From the NCBI RefSeq assembly GCF_000328565.1, contig NC_019966.1, forward strand, positions 2,542,001-2,606,000: a DNA stretch of 64,000 nucleotides. Reading direction: 5' to 3'. Source of the stretch: Mycobacterium sp. JS623. GTDB taxonomy: Bacteria; Actinomycetota; Actinomycetes; Mycobacteriales; Mycobacteriaceae. The notes beneath the pieces are model-generated. The model was not told the DNA's origin and made no database searches. It saw nothing but the letters and a program-made list of their open reading frames with translations. Shown here in pieces: positions 17,657 to 26,801 of the stretch (positions are counted from its first letter, which is position 1; every line of letters starts with the position of its first letter). A program made the position numbers and the translations under genes.

Positions 17657-18879
17657 GCGAACAGGTCGACGAGGCACCGCGCTGGCCGGAAGAACTGACG
17701 CTGACCGCAGGGCCGCCGGCCAACGGCGGCAGTTGCGTGGCGCGCCACGAGGGTCGGGTCGTATTCGTGCGCTACGCATTGCCCGGCGAGACGGTCAAGG
17801 TGCGGGTGGTCGGCGACCACGGATCCTACTGGCACGCCGACACTGTCGAGGTGATTGAGCCGTCGCCCGACCGCGTCGATTCGCTGTGCCCGATCGCGGG
17901 TGTGGACGGCGCCGGCTGCTGCGATCTCGCGTTCGCCGAACCGGAGGCGACGCGCAGGCTGAAAGGTGCAGTCGTCGCCAACCAATTGGCCCGGCTGGGC
18001 GGCTACCAATGGGGCGATGAGCACTCCGCCGTCGCCGAGCCGGTCGGTGACGGCGAACCGACGGGGTGGCGGACGCGGGTGAGGCTGGACACGACGGCCG
18101 AAGGCCGGGCGGGCTTCCATCGTTACCACAGCTCGGAGCTGGTCACAGAGCTGGACTGCGCGCAGCTTCCGGCCGGCATGCTCGACGGCTTGAACGACTG
18201 GCGATGGCCGCCGGGCGCGCAGCTGCACGTCGTTGTCGACGATGACGGCAACCGCCATGTCGTCCAATCGGGACCGCGGACCGGGCGCAAGACGACGACC
18301 CTGGTGGCCGAGGGCCGCTACGAGGCCGTGCAGCGCGTCCGGGAGCGGATCTGGCGGGTGCCGGTGACGGCGTTTTGGCAGTCGCACCGCGATGCCGCAA
18401 GCGTCTACAGCGATCTGGTGGCGGGCTGGGCGCAGCTCGACTCCGGTATGACAGCGTGGGATTTGTACGGCGGCGCAGGGGTTTTCGCTGCTGTGCTGGC
18501 ACAGGGGGTCGGGGACCGAGGCAAGGTGATCACCGTGGACACGTCACGTGGTGCCTCGCGGTCGGCGCGGGCAGCACTGGCCGACCTCGGTTGGGTGTCC
18601 GTGGTGACGGACTCGGTGCGCCGTGCGCTGTCGGCGCAGACCGAGCGCGCGGATGTCGCGGTGCTCGACCCGCCGCGGTCCGGGGCCGGACGCGACGTGA
18701 TAGACATGCTGGCCGCCGCCGAGGTACCAAGGGTGATTCACATCGGTTGTGAGGCCGCGTCCTTCGCCCGCGATGTCGGGCTGTACCTCGGGCACGGCTA
18801 CACCGTCGAAGACCTGCGGGTGTTCGACTCGTTCCCGCTGACGCACCACGTCGAGTGCGTCGCGGTGCTCACCCGCTGA
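17653..18879 (+). CDS. TRAM-domain class I SAM-dependent RNA methyltransferase (TrmA/RumA family)
   Basis: The 408-residue enzyme has an N-terminal TRAM domain (about residues 12-70), an insert, and a Rossmann methyltransferase domain with DLYGGAGVF (270-278), LDPPRSGAG (338-346) and the catalytic-cysteine segment HIGCEAASFARD (Cys 366). The family makes 5-methyluridine in tRNA or rRNA. The usual Fe-S cysteine cluster near residues 79-90 is only partly kept (CPIAGVDGAGCC), so the cluster may be altered. The start is a TTG overlapping the permease stop (TTGA), showing translational coupling. It corresponds to Rv2689c. Confidence 0.9.
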   Translation: MSEQVDEAPRWPEELTLTAGPPANGGSCVARHEGRVVFVRYALPGETVKVRVVGDHGSYWHADTVEVIEPSPDRVDSLCPIAGVDGAGCCDLAFAEPEATRRLKGAVVANQLARLGGYQWGDEHSAVAEPVGDGEPTGWRTRVRLDTTAEGRAGFHRYHSSELVTELDCAQLPAGMLDGLNDWRWPPGAQLHVVVDDDGNRHVVQSGPRTGRKTTTLVAEGRYEAVQRVRERIWRVPVTAFWQSHRDAASVYSDLVAGWAQLDSGMTAWDLYGGAGVFAAVLAQGVGDRGKVITVDTSRGASRSARAALADLGWVSVVTDSVRRALSAQTERADVAVLDPPRSGAGRDVIDMLAAAEVPRVIHIGCEAASFARDVGLYLGHGYTVEDLRVFDSFPLTHHVECVAVLTR

Positions 18880-18916
18880 CCGTTTGCCGATGAGGATGGT
18901 GGGTACCCGCCCCGCC

Positions 18917-21028
18917 ATGGCGGATAAGAATGGCCACAACGCAAAGCAAGACCAACTCGACGAGTCCCGCGTCAGCCGCGAAACCGGCTACCTGACCACC
19001 CAGCAGGGCGTCCGGGTGGACCACACCGACGATTCTCTGACCGTCGGCGAACGCGGCCCCACGCTGCTGGAGGACTTCCACGCCAGGGAGAAGATCACCC
19101 ACTTCGATCACGAACGCATCCCCGAACGCGTCGTGCACGCCCGCGGGGCGGGCGCCTACGGCTACTTCGAGCCGTATGACGACTCACTCGCGGAGTACAC
19201 CGTCGCGAAGTTCCTGACCACGCCCGGCAAGCAGACCCCGGTGTTCGTCAGGTTCTCGACGGTTGCGGGGTCGCGCGGTTCGGCGGACACCGTCCGCGAC
19301 GTGCGAGGCTTCGCCACGAAGTTCTATACCGAGCAGGGCAACTATGACCTGGTCGGCAACAACTTTCCGGTGTTCTTCATCCAGGACGGCATCAAGTTCC
19401 CCGACTTCGTGCACGCGGTGAAACCGGAGCCGCACAACGAGATTCCGCAAGCGCAGTCCGCGCACGACACGCTATGGGACTTCGTCTCCCTGCAGCCCGA
19501 GACGCTGCACACCATCATGTGGCTGATGTCGGACCGCGCCCTGCCGCGCAGTTACCGGATGATGCAGGGATTCGGTGTGCACACGTTCCGCTTCGTCAAC
19601 GCCAAGGGCGAGGGCACGTTCGTGAAGTTTCACTGGAAGCCGAAACTCGGTGTGCATTCCCTTGTTTGGGATGAATGTCAGAAGATCGCCGGCAAGGATC
19701 CCGACTTCAACCGGCGCGACTTATGGGAGGCCATCGAGACTGGCGATTTCCCCGAGTGGGAGCTCGGCGTGCAACTGGTCAGTGAAAGCGACGAGTTCAA
19801 CTTCGATTTCGATCTGCTCGACGCGACGAAACTCATTCCGGAGGAACAAGTTCCGGTGCGACCGGTCGGGAAGATGGTGCTGAACCGCAACCCGGAGAAC
19901 TTCTTTGCCGAGACAGAGCAAGTTGCGTTCCACACCGCGAATGTGGTGCCAGGCATCGACTTCACCAACGATCCGCTGCTGCAGTTCCGCAACTTCTCCT
20001 ACCTGGACACGCAGCTGATCCGGTTGGGCGGCCCGAATTTCGCACAGCTGCCCGTCAACCGGCCGGTGGCCGACGTCCGCACCAACCAGCAGGATGGGTA
20101 CGGCCAGCAAGCGATACCCCAGGGCAGGTCCAGCTATTTCCCGAATACGCTCGGTGGCGGCTGCCCTGCGCTGGCGGATGAGGATGTGTTCCGGCACTAC
20201 ACCGAGAAGGTCGACGGTCACAAGATTCGCCAGCGCGCCAAGAGTTTCCAAGATCATTACAGCCAAGCGAGGATGTTCTGGCAGAGCATGTCGCCGGTCG
20301 AGGCCAAACACATCGTCGACGCATACGCCTTCGAATTGGGCAAGGTGGAAACGCCGGAGATCCGCGCGCGCGTCGTCGATGAGCTCAACCTCGTCGACCA
20401 TGAGTTGGCCGGCCAGGTCGCGGCAAAGCTGGGGCTGCCGCAACCCGCGGAGGAACCGGTCGACGACAAGTTGGCGCCCTCGCCGGCGCTGTCACAGCTG
20501 AATACCGCGACCGACAGCATCGCAACCCGCAAGATCGCGGTGCTGGCCGCCAACGGTGTCGATGCGAAAGGCGTTGAGCGGTTCAAGGACGCGATGGCGC
20601 AATACGGCGCGATCGTCGAAGTGCTGGCGCCCGTTGCGGGTGGCACGCTATCCGGCGGGTCGGGCGGCGAAGTCGCCGTTGACCGGGCTATCACCACGAT
20701 GGCGTCGGTGCTCTACGACGCGGTGGTGGTGCCCTGCGGCCCCGATTCGAATGAAACGCTGTCGAAGGACGGCTACGCAATGCATTTCATCACCGAGGCG
20801 TACAAGCATCTGAAGGCCGTCGGCGCCTTCGGTTCCGGAGTCGACCTGGTGCGCAAACTGGGCGTGGCCGAACAACTCGCCGACGACACCGACGTCGTCG
20901 TGTCGAACGGGGTGGTGTCGACCGCCGCCGCTGCAGACGACCTCACCGATGAGTTCGCTGAGGCCTTCGCGTCGGAGTTGGCGAAACACCGCGCCTGGGA
21001 TCGGGCGACCGATCCGGTGCCTGCATGA
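18917..21028 (+). CDS. katE: Catalase HPII (large-subunit, clade 2)
   Basis: The 703-residue monofunctional haem catalase degrades hydrogen peroxide. It has the catalytic His ([14 protein letters not shown], His 74), the Asn-containing segment [14 protein letters not shown] and the haem-ligand Tyr motif [14 protein letters not shown] (Tyr near 362). The extra C-terminal domain (from about residue 540, starting [11 protein letters not shown]) is the flavodoxin/GATase-like domain of large-subunit catalases. The ATG at 18917 gives MADKNGHN. This gene is not at this position in M. tuberculosis. Its last 86 bp overlap the convergent TfoX-like gene. Confidence 0.95.
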   Translation: MADKNGHNAKQDQLDESRVSRETGYLTTQQGVRVDHTDDSLTVGERGPTLLEDFHAREKITHFDHERIPERVVHARGAGAYGYFEPYDDSLAEYTVAKFLTTPGKQTPVFVRFSTVAGSRGSADTVRDVRGFATKFYTEQGNYDLVGNNFPVFFIQDGIKFPDFVHAVKPEPHNEIPQAQSAHDTLWDFVSLQPETLHTIMWLMSDRALPRSYRMMQGFGVHTFRFVNAKGEGTFVKFHWKPKLGVHSLVWDECQKIAGKDPDFNRRDLWEAIETGDFPEWELGVQLVSESDEFNFDFDLLDATKLIPEEQVPVRPVGKMVLNRNPENFFAETEQVAFHTANVVPGIDFTNDPLLQFRNFSYLDTQLIRLGGPNFAQLPVNRPVADVRTNQQDGYGQQAIPQGRSSYFPNTLGGGCPALADEDVFRHYTEKVDGHKIRQRAKSFQDHYSQARMFWQSMSPVEAKHIVDAYAFELGKVETPEIRARVVDELNLVDHELAGQVAAKLGLPQPAEEPVDDKLAPSPALSQLNTATDSIATRKIAVLAANGVDAKGVERFKDAMAQYGAIVEVLAPVAGGTLSGGSGGEVAVDRAITTMASVLYDAVVVPCGPDSNETLSKDGYAMHFITEAYKHLKAVGAFGSGVDLVRKLGVAEQLADDTDVVVSNGVVSTAAAADDLTDEFAEAFASELAKHRAWDRATDPVPA

Positions 21029-21335
21029 CGAATGACATGGCCTCCGCCAGGTAGTCGCCCCAAAGGTCTTGCTGCGCAACGCTGATCGTCGCCCACTGCC
21101 TGAAGCGCCGTCCCGCGGGTGCGAACGGGCGTGCGTGACCGGCGCCAACCAACTTGTCCACCCGCGTTTGCGCCAACTTGACGACGAGTTCGCCGCTGCG
21201 GCGGTCAAGACAACCGAAGAACTGGCCATCGCAGCGCAAGCAGGGCAGCCCCATCATGGTGGATCGTGTGACGTTTGGCTCGGCGCAGAGGCGCTCGGCG
21301 AGCACCCAAAAGTGTTCGTCAGACGCTGGCGTCAT
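20943..21335 (-). CDS. TfoX/Sxy N-terminal domain-like protein
   Basis: The 130-residue product resembles the small TfoX_N domain family, with TRSTMMGLPCLRCDGQFFGCL near the start and LVVKLAQTRVDKLVGAG in the middle. Members are poorly characterised; in proteobacteria the domain occurs in a competence regulator, but that role should not be carried over. I take the ATG at 21335, which overlaps the SRPBCC stop by 4 bp. It is the last of four coupled genes. The final roughly 28 residues are Pro/Arg-rich and lie antisense to the katE 3' end, so the domain has probably been extended by read-through into catalase DNA. Confidence 0.75.
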   Translation of the reverse strand: MTPASDEHFWVLAERLCAEPNVTRSTMMGLPCLRCDGQFFGCLDRRSGELVVKLAQTRVDKLVGAGHARPFAPAGRRFRQWATISVAQQDLWGDYLAEAMSFVMQAPDRSPDPRRGVSPTPTRRPQRTHR

Positions 21336-21799
21336 TGAGCCATCTCCTCCGGTGTCGGCACACGGCGGCCCGCCCACGGATCGGGCCCCGGTGGTCGGCC
21401 TTCGGCGGCGCTGCACAGGCGGTCCAGATAGTGGGCCCATCCACCGCGGTGCGCGTCTACCGCGCCGCCTTCGAGCCCCCGATGCACCAATGTGACCAGC
21501 GTCGTGCCGTCGCTTTGAGTTACCAAGTCGATCTCCACCGTGGTCGACCCTGGCGGAATCCGAACTTCGGTGCGTTCCCAGCCGTAGGTGAACACCAAGC
21601 GGCGGGGCGGATCGACCTCAACGTAGTGACCTGAAACGGTGTCACCGTTCGGATGTGTCCAGCGCACTGTCCCGCCCGGCTGCGCATCCAGCGTGGCGCC
21701 TTCGGCCATCCATTGGCCGAAAAGCACCGGATCGATGAGATATTCGAACACCCTCTCGGCAGGTGCGTGGATGACGACCTGCTGGACGGCGAGCTTCAC
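21332..21799 (-). CDS. SRPBCC (AHSA1-like) domain protein
   Basis: The 155-residue protein is an AHSA1-type START-fold protein with VVIHAPAERVFEYLIDPVLFGQWM at the N-terminus and an HRGLEGGAVDAHRGGWAHYLDRL helix near the C-terminus. Such proteins form a hydrophobic cavity and are very often encoded just after an ArsR-type repressor in actinobacteria, as here. Ligand unknown. It overlaps both neighbours by 4 bp. Confidence 0.88.
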   Translation of the reverse strand: MKLAVQQVVIHAPAERVFEYLIDPVLFGQWMAEGATLDAQPGGTVRWTHPNGDTVSGHYVEVDPPRRLVFTYGWERTEVRIPPGSTTVEIDLVTQSDGTTLVTLVHRGLEGGAVDAHRGGWAHYLDRLCSAAEGRPPGPDPWAGRRVPTPEEMAQ

Positions 21800-22119
21800 G
21801 ACGCGCCCCCAGGGCGTTTCTCCGCGGCCGCGCGGAGGCGGTCTAGGGGAGTTGCCCAGAAGTCATCGAGAAACGAGGCGATTTCGGCCACCCGGGCGAG
21901 GTCGGCTCGGTATAGCCGGCGAGTGGCATCTGCGCGCACCGTGATGAATCCTGTGTCTCGCAACAGCTTCAGGTGTTGGCTTGCCGCCGACGGCGACAGA
22001 CCCGCGGCATCGGCAAGCTCGGTCGCGGTCCGCTCCTCGTCCCATACCAGGCGCAGCATCGCCCTGCGACCGGGATGTGCCAGCGCGCGGATCGCGTCTT
22101 CGACTGCTGGGTCGCTCAC
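21796..22119 (-). CDS. ArsR-family transcriptional regulator
   Basis: The 107-residue winged-helix protein shows DAIRALAHPGRRAMLRLVWDE and the recognition-helix region LSPSAASQHLKLLRDTGF (about residues 41-58). No cysteine metal-binding motif is seen, so it is probably not a metal sensor; the ArsR-AHSA1 pairs often sense organic ligands. It is the second gene of the 22670-20943 operon and may bind the dyad at 22665-22692 just upstream. Confidence 0.9.
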   Translation of the reverse strand: MSDPAVEDAIRALAHPGRRAMLRLVWDEERTATELADAAGLSPSAASQHLKLLRDTGFITVRADATRRLYRADLARVAEIASFLDDFWATPLDRLRAAAEKRPGGAS

Positions 22120-22670
22120 GGATGCCGTCCCATCGCCGCCAGCAGCCGGTCCTGTGCCGAGGCGTCAGCGCCGACTTCCACGGCGGGACCGATTATTCCG
22201 GCGGCGCGACCTCGCTCCGGCATCTCCGGCAAGAACATCGCGATACACGCCTCCACCATTTCGGGGTCGAGCCCTTCGTCCTGGCCGGTCGCGCGTGCGA
22301 GGTCCCACGTGTGGATCAACACATCCATGAACGTTCCGGCGACGGCCTGCGAGATGGGCCATTCGAAGCCAAGTGGTGAAATGCAGGTTCTGTCCATTAC
22401 GCCGGGCCGCATGAGCGCATCCATTACCGCCGCGGTGCCGCGTCGGTAGTCGGCACCCGTCGCGTCGACCCACTGCGTGGCTTCGCGGCCTTCCGCGGCC
22501 GACAACAAGTACTCCGTCCCGCCGACGAGATGATCGATGAGTTGCTGGACGGTCCAGTCAGTGCACGGCGTCGGCAACGCGAGCTGGTCAGAGTGGACCG
22601 CTTCGATGGCGACTGTGGCCTGCTCAGTGACGGCACGGTAGAGCGATAGGGGTTGCGGATAATTCAGCAT
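22116..22670 (-). CDS. TIGR03086-type DinB/mycothiol-dependent metal-binding protein
   Basis: This 184-residue protein belongs to the actinobacterial TIGR03086 group of the DinB/MDMPI superfamily: PTPCTDWTVQQLIDHLVGGTEY holds the first metal-binding His, and the later FMDVLIHTWDLARATG holds the second His. Members are thought to bind a divalent metal and some use mycothiol as cofactor. It is the first gene of a four-gene operon whose members overlap by 4 bp each. Its ATG lies inside a long inverted repeat, the likely operator. Confidence 0.88.
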   Translation of the reverse strand: MLNYPQPLSLYRAVTEQATVAIEAVHSDQLALPTPCTDWTVQQLIDHLVGGTEYLLSAAEGREATQWVDATGADYRRGTAAVMDALMRPGVMDRTCISPLGFEWPISQAVAGTFMDVLIHTWDLARATGQDEGLDPEMVEACIAMFLPEMPERGRAAGIIGPAVEVGADASAQDRLLAAMGRHP

Positions 22671-22692
22671 GTTCTAAATTTAGGATGTGCTG
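22665..22692. promoter_or_regulatory. Candidate ArsR operator (nested dyad)
   Basis: A perfect palindrome CTAAATTTAG (22674-22683) is flanked at equal distance by CAGCA (22665-22669) and TGCTG (22688-22692), forming one 28-bp dyad. It covers the start of the ArsR operon and lies about 40 bp before the divergent SRPBCC gene. Confidence 0.5.
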
Positions 22693-22733
22693 AACATTGG
22701 TGTCAATGGTCGGGTTCGTGGTAAGCGGTTGGT

Positions 22734-23186
22734 ATGGCCGAGTTCGACGTCACCGTGGAGACACTCATCCAGAGACGTCGTTCGGAAGTGGCCGCCTACG
22801 CCGCTGACCCTGACAACGCGACGGCTTGGTACGTCAACATCAAAAGCGTCCAGTGGAAGACATCGCGTCCGTTGGAGCTGGGTTCGCAATTCCAGTTCAC
22901 GGCCGCATTCCTTGGCCGCTCGCTGGAGTACACCTACGAGGTGGTGGATTTCGTCCCGGCGCAGCGCTTCGTGATGCGCACTGCCGAAGGACCGTTCCCA
23001 ATGGAGACGACATACGAGTGGTTCGACGTCACAACCGATTCCACGCTGATGAAGCTGCGCAATCGCGGCGAACCCTCCGGCTTCACGGGGATCGTGGCCC
23101 CGATGATGGCGCGGGCGATGAAGCGCGCGAACAGCAAAGACCTCGAGCGTCTCAAGGCCATCCTCGAATCGCAAGACCCTCGCTGA
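22734..23186 (+). CDS. SRPBCC family protein
   Basis: The 150-residue protein has the START/SRPBCC fold pattern: AEFDVTVETLIQRRRSEVAAYAAD at the N-terminus, a central strand set (EYTYEVVDFVPAQRFVMRTA) and a C-terminal helix MMARAMKRANSKDLERLKAI. It probably binds a hydrophobic ligand; the identity is unknown. It is divergent from the ArsR operon, and the shared region contains the dyad at 22665-22692, so both may be controlled together. Confidence 0.85.
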   Translation: MAEFDVTVETLIQRRRSEVAAYAADPDNATAWYVNIKSVQWKTSRPLELGSQFQFTAAFLGRSLEYTYEVVDFVPAQRFVMRTAEGPFPMETTYEWFDVTTDSTLMKLRNRGEPSGFTGIVAPMMARAMKRANSKDLERLKAILESQDPR

Positions 23187-23213
23187 CTCACGATCGATAG
23201 CGGGTAGCCAAGT

Positions 23214-23687
23214 GCGGTGCGGATTTCCTGGTCTCCGCCGACTTCGGTGATACGGCGCGTGTGCTCGACAAGCGCCGCCTTGGCAAGCAGCGGGTCGAGA
23301 CCATTCAGATGCTGCGTGTGCTCACCGTCGCAGGCGAAGGATGGCGCCGTCATCCCGCTGCGAAGATGTGGGCGGGATACGAAGAGGCGCCGGTCCTTGA
23401 GGGCTCGACATCTGCGCCATTTGGTGCGACCTCGGTAGCGTCGACACGTGCGGGGGCACCCTCGTTGCCGACCTGACACGCGGCACCGGCCTCTCGTCGC
23501 CACGCGTGCAGGCGGATCTGGCAGCTGCCGGTGAACTGCCGCCCTGGCCCATCCGTCGTTCCACCGCAGTCAGTCGGCCCTTGTGCGCAAGGACCCGTCC
23601 CGCTATCGGCCGATCCTCACCGACATCCCCGACGATCTCCCGTACGTGTGGCCGAATTCCGACCGGCCACGCCGCACGGATCCGTAG
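23214..23687 (+). pseudogene. Frameshifted remnant of a pyrimidine-dimer glycosylase-like (MSMEG_6728-type) gene
   Basis: Three successive frames together give one recognisable protein. The first piece is DFLVSADFGDTARVLDKRRL (23222 on) continuing through GKQRVETIQMLRVLT and AAKMWAGYEEA. After a shift near 23400 comes LDICAIWCDLGSVDTC and PRVQADLAAAGELPPW. After another near 23550 comes DPSFHRSQSALVRKDPSRYR and DIPDDLPYVWPNSDRP before TAG at 23685. This is the layout of a small actinobacterial family annotated as MSMEG_6728-like or as pyrimidine-dimer DNA glycosylase-related; the family name is from memory. A start codon is also out of frame. The gene is therefore non-functional. Confidence 0.7.
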
Positions 23688-23740
23688 GTCAGTGGGTTTG
23701 TGGGCTGTTCGGCCGTATCACGTGAATTGGGCCTGCTGAG

Positions 23741-24217
23741 CTAGCGCGTGCCCCAGTTGTATTGCTGCTTAAGCGTTCTCAGGTAGACCAGGGTTTCGGC
23801 AAGGTATACCCCGGGTAGCGAGCGGATGCGGGTGTTGAGAATGTCGAGCAGCTGCGCGTCGTCCTCACACACCACCTCGACCACGATGTCGAATCTGCCC
23901 GCCGTCAGCACCACGTAGTCGATCTCGTCGATCTGCGTCAGCTTTTCGGCGACCTGCAGGCTGTCGCCCGAGCAGCTGATCCCGATCATCGCTTCGCGCC
24001 CGAAGCCCAGTTCTGTCGGGTCGGTGACGGCGACGATCTGCATGACGCCGGCGCTCACCAGGCGCTGCACCCGCTGCCGCACCGCGCCCTCGGAGATGCC
24101 GACCTCCTCGGCGATGGCCGAGTACGGCCGCCGACCGTCTCGCTGTAGTGCGTAGATGATGGCCTTGGAGGTGTGATCCAGCGGCGGCTTCTGCGTGGTA
24201 ACACCGATGTCAGCCAT
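23741..24217 (-). CDS. Lrp/AsnC-family transcriptional regulator
   Basis: The 158-residue protein has an N-terminal helix-turn-helix (SAIAEEVGISEGAVRQRVQRL, about residues 33-53) and a C-terminal RAM/AsnC ligand-binding domain (EAMIGISCSGDSLQVAEKL to LKQQYNW). Members respond to amino acids and often regulate amino acid metabolism or transport genes. No obvious target operon lies next to it; a 36-bp gap separates its start from the end of the SRPBCC gene at 24255, which reads in the same direction, so cotranscription is possible. Confidence 0.9.
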   Translation of the reverse strand: MADIGVTTQKPPLDHTSKAIIYALQRDGRRPYSAIAEEVGISEGAVRQRVQRLVSAGVMQIVAVTDPTELGFGREAMIGISCSGDSLQVAEKLTQIDEIDYVVLTAGRFDIVVEVVCEDDAQLLDILNTRIRSLPGVYLAETLVYLRTLKQQYNWGTR

Positions 24218-24254
24218 GGCCCTGATTGTGCACGGTAGCTAACGTCGTGTGCGG

Positions 24255-24740
24255 TTATTCGGTTTGCCCGTGTCGCTGGGAAATAGTGAAATGCCGCTGA
24301 AGTCGCCGGTGTCGGTGGCCGAACAGGGCACGCAGTCCTGCTGCGACGATCGGCGTAGCGGGACGCAGGGGAGCGCGGAGCTGGAATGTGATGTGGTCCC
24401 GCACAACGGTTTTGGCGTCGCCGTCGGGTGTCACCGTGCGTTGGTGCCGCCATGTGCGCATGCTCATCATCGTGGATTGCTCGTCGAAACCGCGGCCGGG
24501 CTCCAGTTCGGCGATGGTCAACAGGTCATAGTCGAACGGCAACAGACCGAACAGCCGCAACCAGCACCGGCCGATCGGGACGCCGACCGGCACATTGTCG
24601 ACGGTCAGCGATTCCGCGCCACGCGGCATGGACATGGTCATCCACGGCCGTACCTCGTCGTTGATGCCTTCCGGCGTGACCACGCGCGCCCAGACCTGCT
24701 CGGCCGGCGCATCGACAACGCTCTGTCGTTCGATGATCAT
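24255..24740 (-). CDS. SRPBCC family protein
   Basis: The 161-residue product has the START-fold entry IERQSVVDAPAEQVWARVVTPEGIN and a central pattern compatible with polyketide-cyclase-like SRPBCC proteins. The C-terminus is unusually basic (GHRHRRLQRHFTISQRH). Function and ligand are unknown. It is followed on the same strand by the Lrp regulator. Confidence 0.8.
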   Translation of the reverse strand: MIIERQSVVDAPAEQVWARVVTPEGINDEVRPWMTMSMPRGAESLTVDNVPVGVPIGRCWLRLFGLLPFDYDLLTIAELEPGRGFDEQSTMMSMRTWRHQRTVTPDGDAKTVVRDHITFQLRAPLRPATPIVAAGLRALFGHRHRRLQRHFTISQRHGQTE

Positions 24741-24833
24741 GACGATTCACGGTATCCGAGAAACGCCCATGACTGGCCGCTACCTTTGGTACCAGCGTTC
24801 CAAACGACGGAATCTCCGATAGGGCCTCGTGGC

Positions 24834-25487
24834 TCACATCCCGAAGCGCGTCCGGCGGAAAGTGGCAACAGCCTTCGGCGGTCCGGTCACCTCAACCCGC
24901 GCCGCAGCCTGCCTGCCGAAGATGTACAACAGCAGTTCACCAGGCCGCCCACTGAGCACTGCCCCCCGATGAGCCCGTCGCACCGTGAACCGCTTGTCGG
25001 TTCCCGCCCATTCGATCTCAAGTCCGATGTCTCGCAGGCGGCGGCTCAAGTAGCGACTCCCTTGGCAGACGTTCCGCCACAAGGCTTCCTCGAGTGCGGA
25101 CGCCAGGGAGTCGCGCGGGCCCAAGCCGTTGGCTCTGCGCAAATCCTCGTGATGGACGAAGAACTCGTTGAGGCTCGGTCCCGCGCGGACCCAGCCGATC
25201 CGGAAGAAGCCCGGCGGAGGTCCCGAGCGGATCTGTGCGACCAGCAACTCGAACTGTCTCTGCCTCGTTAGTTTCGCTCTGCGTCGCTCGCCGAACCGTT
25301 GGAACAGACCGGGTAGGACCAGGCAGGGCCCGGCGATGAGGTCGTGTTCGCGCAGCACGAGATGGGCGGCAAGGTCTTCGGCGGTCCAGCCGTTCAGCAG
25401 AGTGGGTGCGTCAGCTCCGAGTTCATCGAAGAGATCGCACATCGCAAGTCGCTCCTGTGCGTCAAACGGAAGATTCGCCATGTTCAT
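24834..25487 (-). CDS. TIGR03085-type metal-binding protein (DinB/MDMPI superfamily)
   Basis: The 217-residue protein resembles the TIGR03085 actinobacterial family: ERLAMCDLFDELGADAPTLLNGWTAEDLAAHLVLREHD has the first His, and the FFVHHEDLRRANGLGPR segment has the second pair. A metal-dependent transferase or isomerase role is possible but unproven. The reading frame is open to 25949, but the upstream part lies antisense-free within the permease and has no similarity. The ATG at 25487 overlaps the permease stop by 1 bp; ATG 25481 is also possible. It is the third gene of a CBS-permease-TIGR03085 operon. Confidence 0.85.
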   Translation of the reverse strand: MNMANLPFDAQERLAMCDLFDELGADAPTLLNGWTAEDLAAHLVLREHDLIAGPCLVLPGLFQRFGERRRAKLTRQRQFELLVAQIRSGPPPGFFRIGWVRAGPSLNEFFVHHEDLRRANGLGPRDSLASALEEALWRNVCQGSRYLSRRLRDIGLEIEWAGTDKRFTVRRAHRGAVLSGRPGELLLYIFGRQAAARVEVTGPPKAVATFRRTRFGM

Positions 25488-26776
25488 CAGCCGAAGACGA
25501 AGTAGCGCAACCACAAATAGGGGGCCGACACCGCGACAGTCAGCACTGTCACCACAAATCCCTTGCGGGTGAACTGCCAGAACCCGACCGGGTACCCCTC
25601 GCGTCCGGCGATTCCGACCATTACTACGTTTGCGCTCGCGCCGACCGCAGTCATGTTCCCACCGAAGCCGGCCCCGATGGCCAGGGCCCACCACATGGCC
25701 TGCACGTGGCCGGGATTGGGAATGGTGGTCGCGAGGTCGGCGACCACCGGGGTCATGGTGGCGACGTACGGGATGTTGTCGATCAGGCCCGAGAGCACCG
25801 CGGAGACGACGAGTATCAACATCGTCGCCAACAGCGGGTCGCCACCGGTGACGTCGCCCGCCAGCCGGGCCAGATTCGCGATCACCCCCGTCTTCACCAA
25901 CGAGCCCACGAGGATGAACAATCCGGCGAAGAACAACAGTGTCTCCCATTCGACGCTGGCCAGATAGTGGACACTTTCCAGGCCGGAGATGATCACCAAC
26001 ACACCGGCACCGATGAGCGCCACGATGGAGGGCTCGACGTGGATGGCCGAGCTCGCGACCAACGCGGTGATCACTCCAGCCAACACGACACCCGACTTGG
26101 CCAGTAGCCGCACATCGCGGATCGCCTCACGTTCGTTGAGTGACATCACCTCGGCGACCCGGTCGGCGTGCACACCAAACGTTCCGCGGAACAGAAACGG
26201 GAGTGCCGCCACGAATGCCACCATCGCGATGATCGCCACGGGCGCAAGATGGATCAGAAAGTCGTTGAACGACAGGTGCGCTCGGCTCCCGATGATGATG
26301 TTCGGGGGATCGCCGATCAGCGTCGATACACCACCGATGTTGGACGCGAGCACTTCGGCAATGAGAAAGGGGATCGGGTTGATGTCAAGGCGGTCGCACA
26401 CCAACAGCGTCACTGGTGCCATCAGCAGCACGATGGTCACGTTGGGCAGCACCGCCGAGGCCGTCGCGGTGATGAGGACGAGAAGAATCATCACCCTCAG
26501 CGGGGAACCGCCGGCCCGCTTCGCCGCCCAGATCGCGGCGTACTCGAAGCCACCCGTCTGTCGGAGCACGCCGACGATGACCATCGTGCCCAGCAGCAGA
26601 AAGATTACGTCCCAATCGATTCCGGTCTCGTGGGAGTAGAAAACGTCCTGGGAGTCGACGATGCCCAGCGCTAGCACCACCGCGGCGCCGCCGAGCGCGA
26701 CCTTGACCTTGTGGATGCGCTCGGTCGCGATCAAGGTGTAGGCGACGATGAAGACGCCTAGTGCGACGATCGCCAC
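25487..26776 (-). CDS. SLC13/ArsB-NhaD family ion permease
   Basis: This 429-residue protein has about 11-12 transmembrane helices and typical ion-transporter motifs: [55 protein letters not shown] (about residues 146-162) and [16 protein letters not shown] near 385. This is the ArsB/NhaD/CitMHS group, which moves arsenite, Na+ or dicarboxylates. In M. tuberculosis two such genes (arsA and arsB1, Rv2684-2685) lie at this point; here only one is found. The annotation as an arsenite pump is not justified by sequence. The GTG start is 25 bp from the CBS gene stop. Confidence 0.9.
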   Translation of the reverse strand: MAIVALGVFIVAYTLIATERIHKVKVALGGAAVVLALGIVDSQDVFYSHETGIDWDVIFLLLGTMVIVGVLRQTGGFEYAAIWAAKRAGGSPLRVMILLVLITATASAVLPNVTIVLLMAPVTLLVCDRLDINPIPFLIAEVLASNIGGVSTLIGDPPNIIIGSRAHLSFNDFLIHLAPVAIIAMVAFVAALPFLFRGTFGVHADRVAEVMSLNEREAIRDVRLLAKSGVVLAGVITALVASSAIHVEPSIVALIGAGVLVIISGLESVHYLASVEWETLLFFAGLFILVGSLVKTGVIANLARLAGDVTGGDPLLATMLILVVSAVLSGLIDNIPYVATMTPVVADLATTIPNPGHVQAMWWALAIGAGFGGNMTAVGASANVVMVGIAGREGYPVGFWQFTRKGFVVTVLTVAVSAPYLWLRYFVFG

Positions 26777-26801
26777 CGCAACACCCTCAGGCTAGCGGGG
26801 C

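Noticed and set aside
25487-26776. Arsenic resistance operon
   Set aside because: The permease belongs to the broad SLC13/ArsB-NhaD group and there is no arsC or arsenic-type ArsR beside it; the ArsR gene at 21796 lacks metal-binding cysteines and is 3 kb away.
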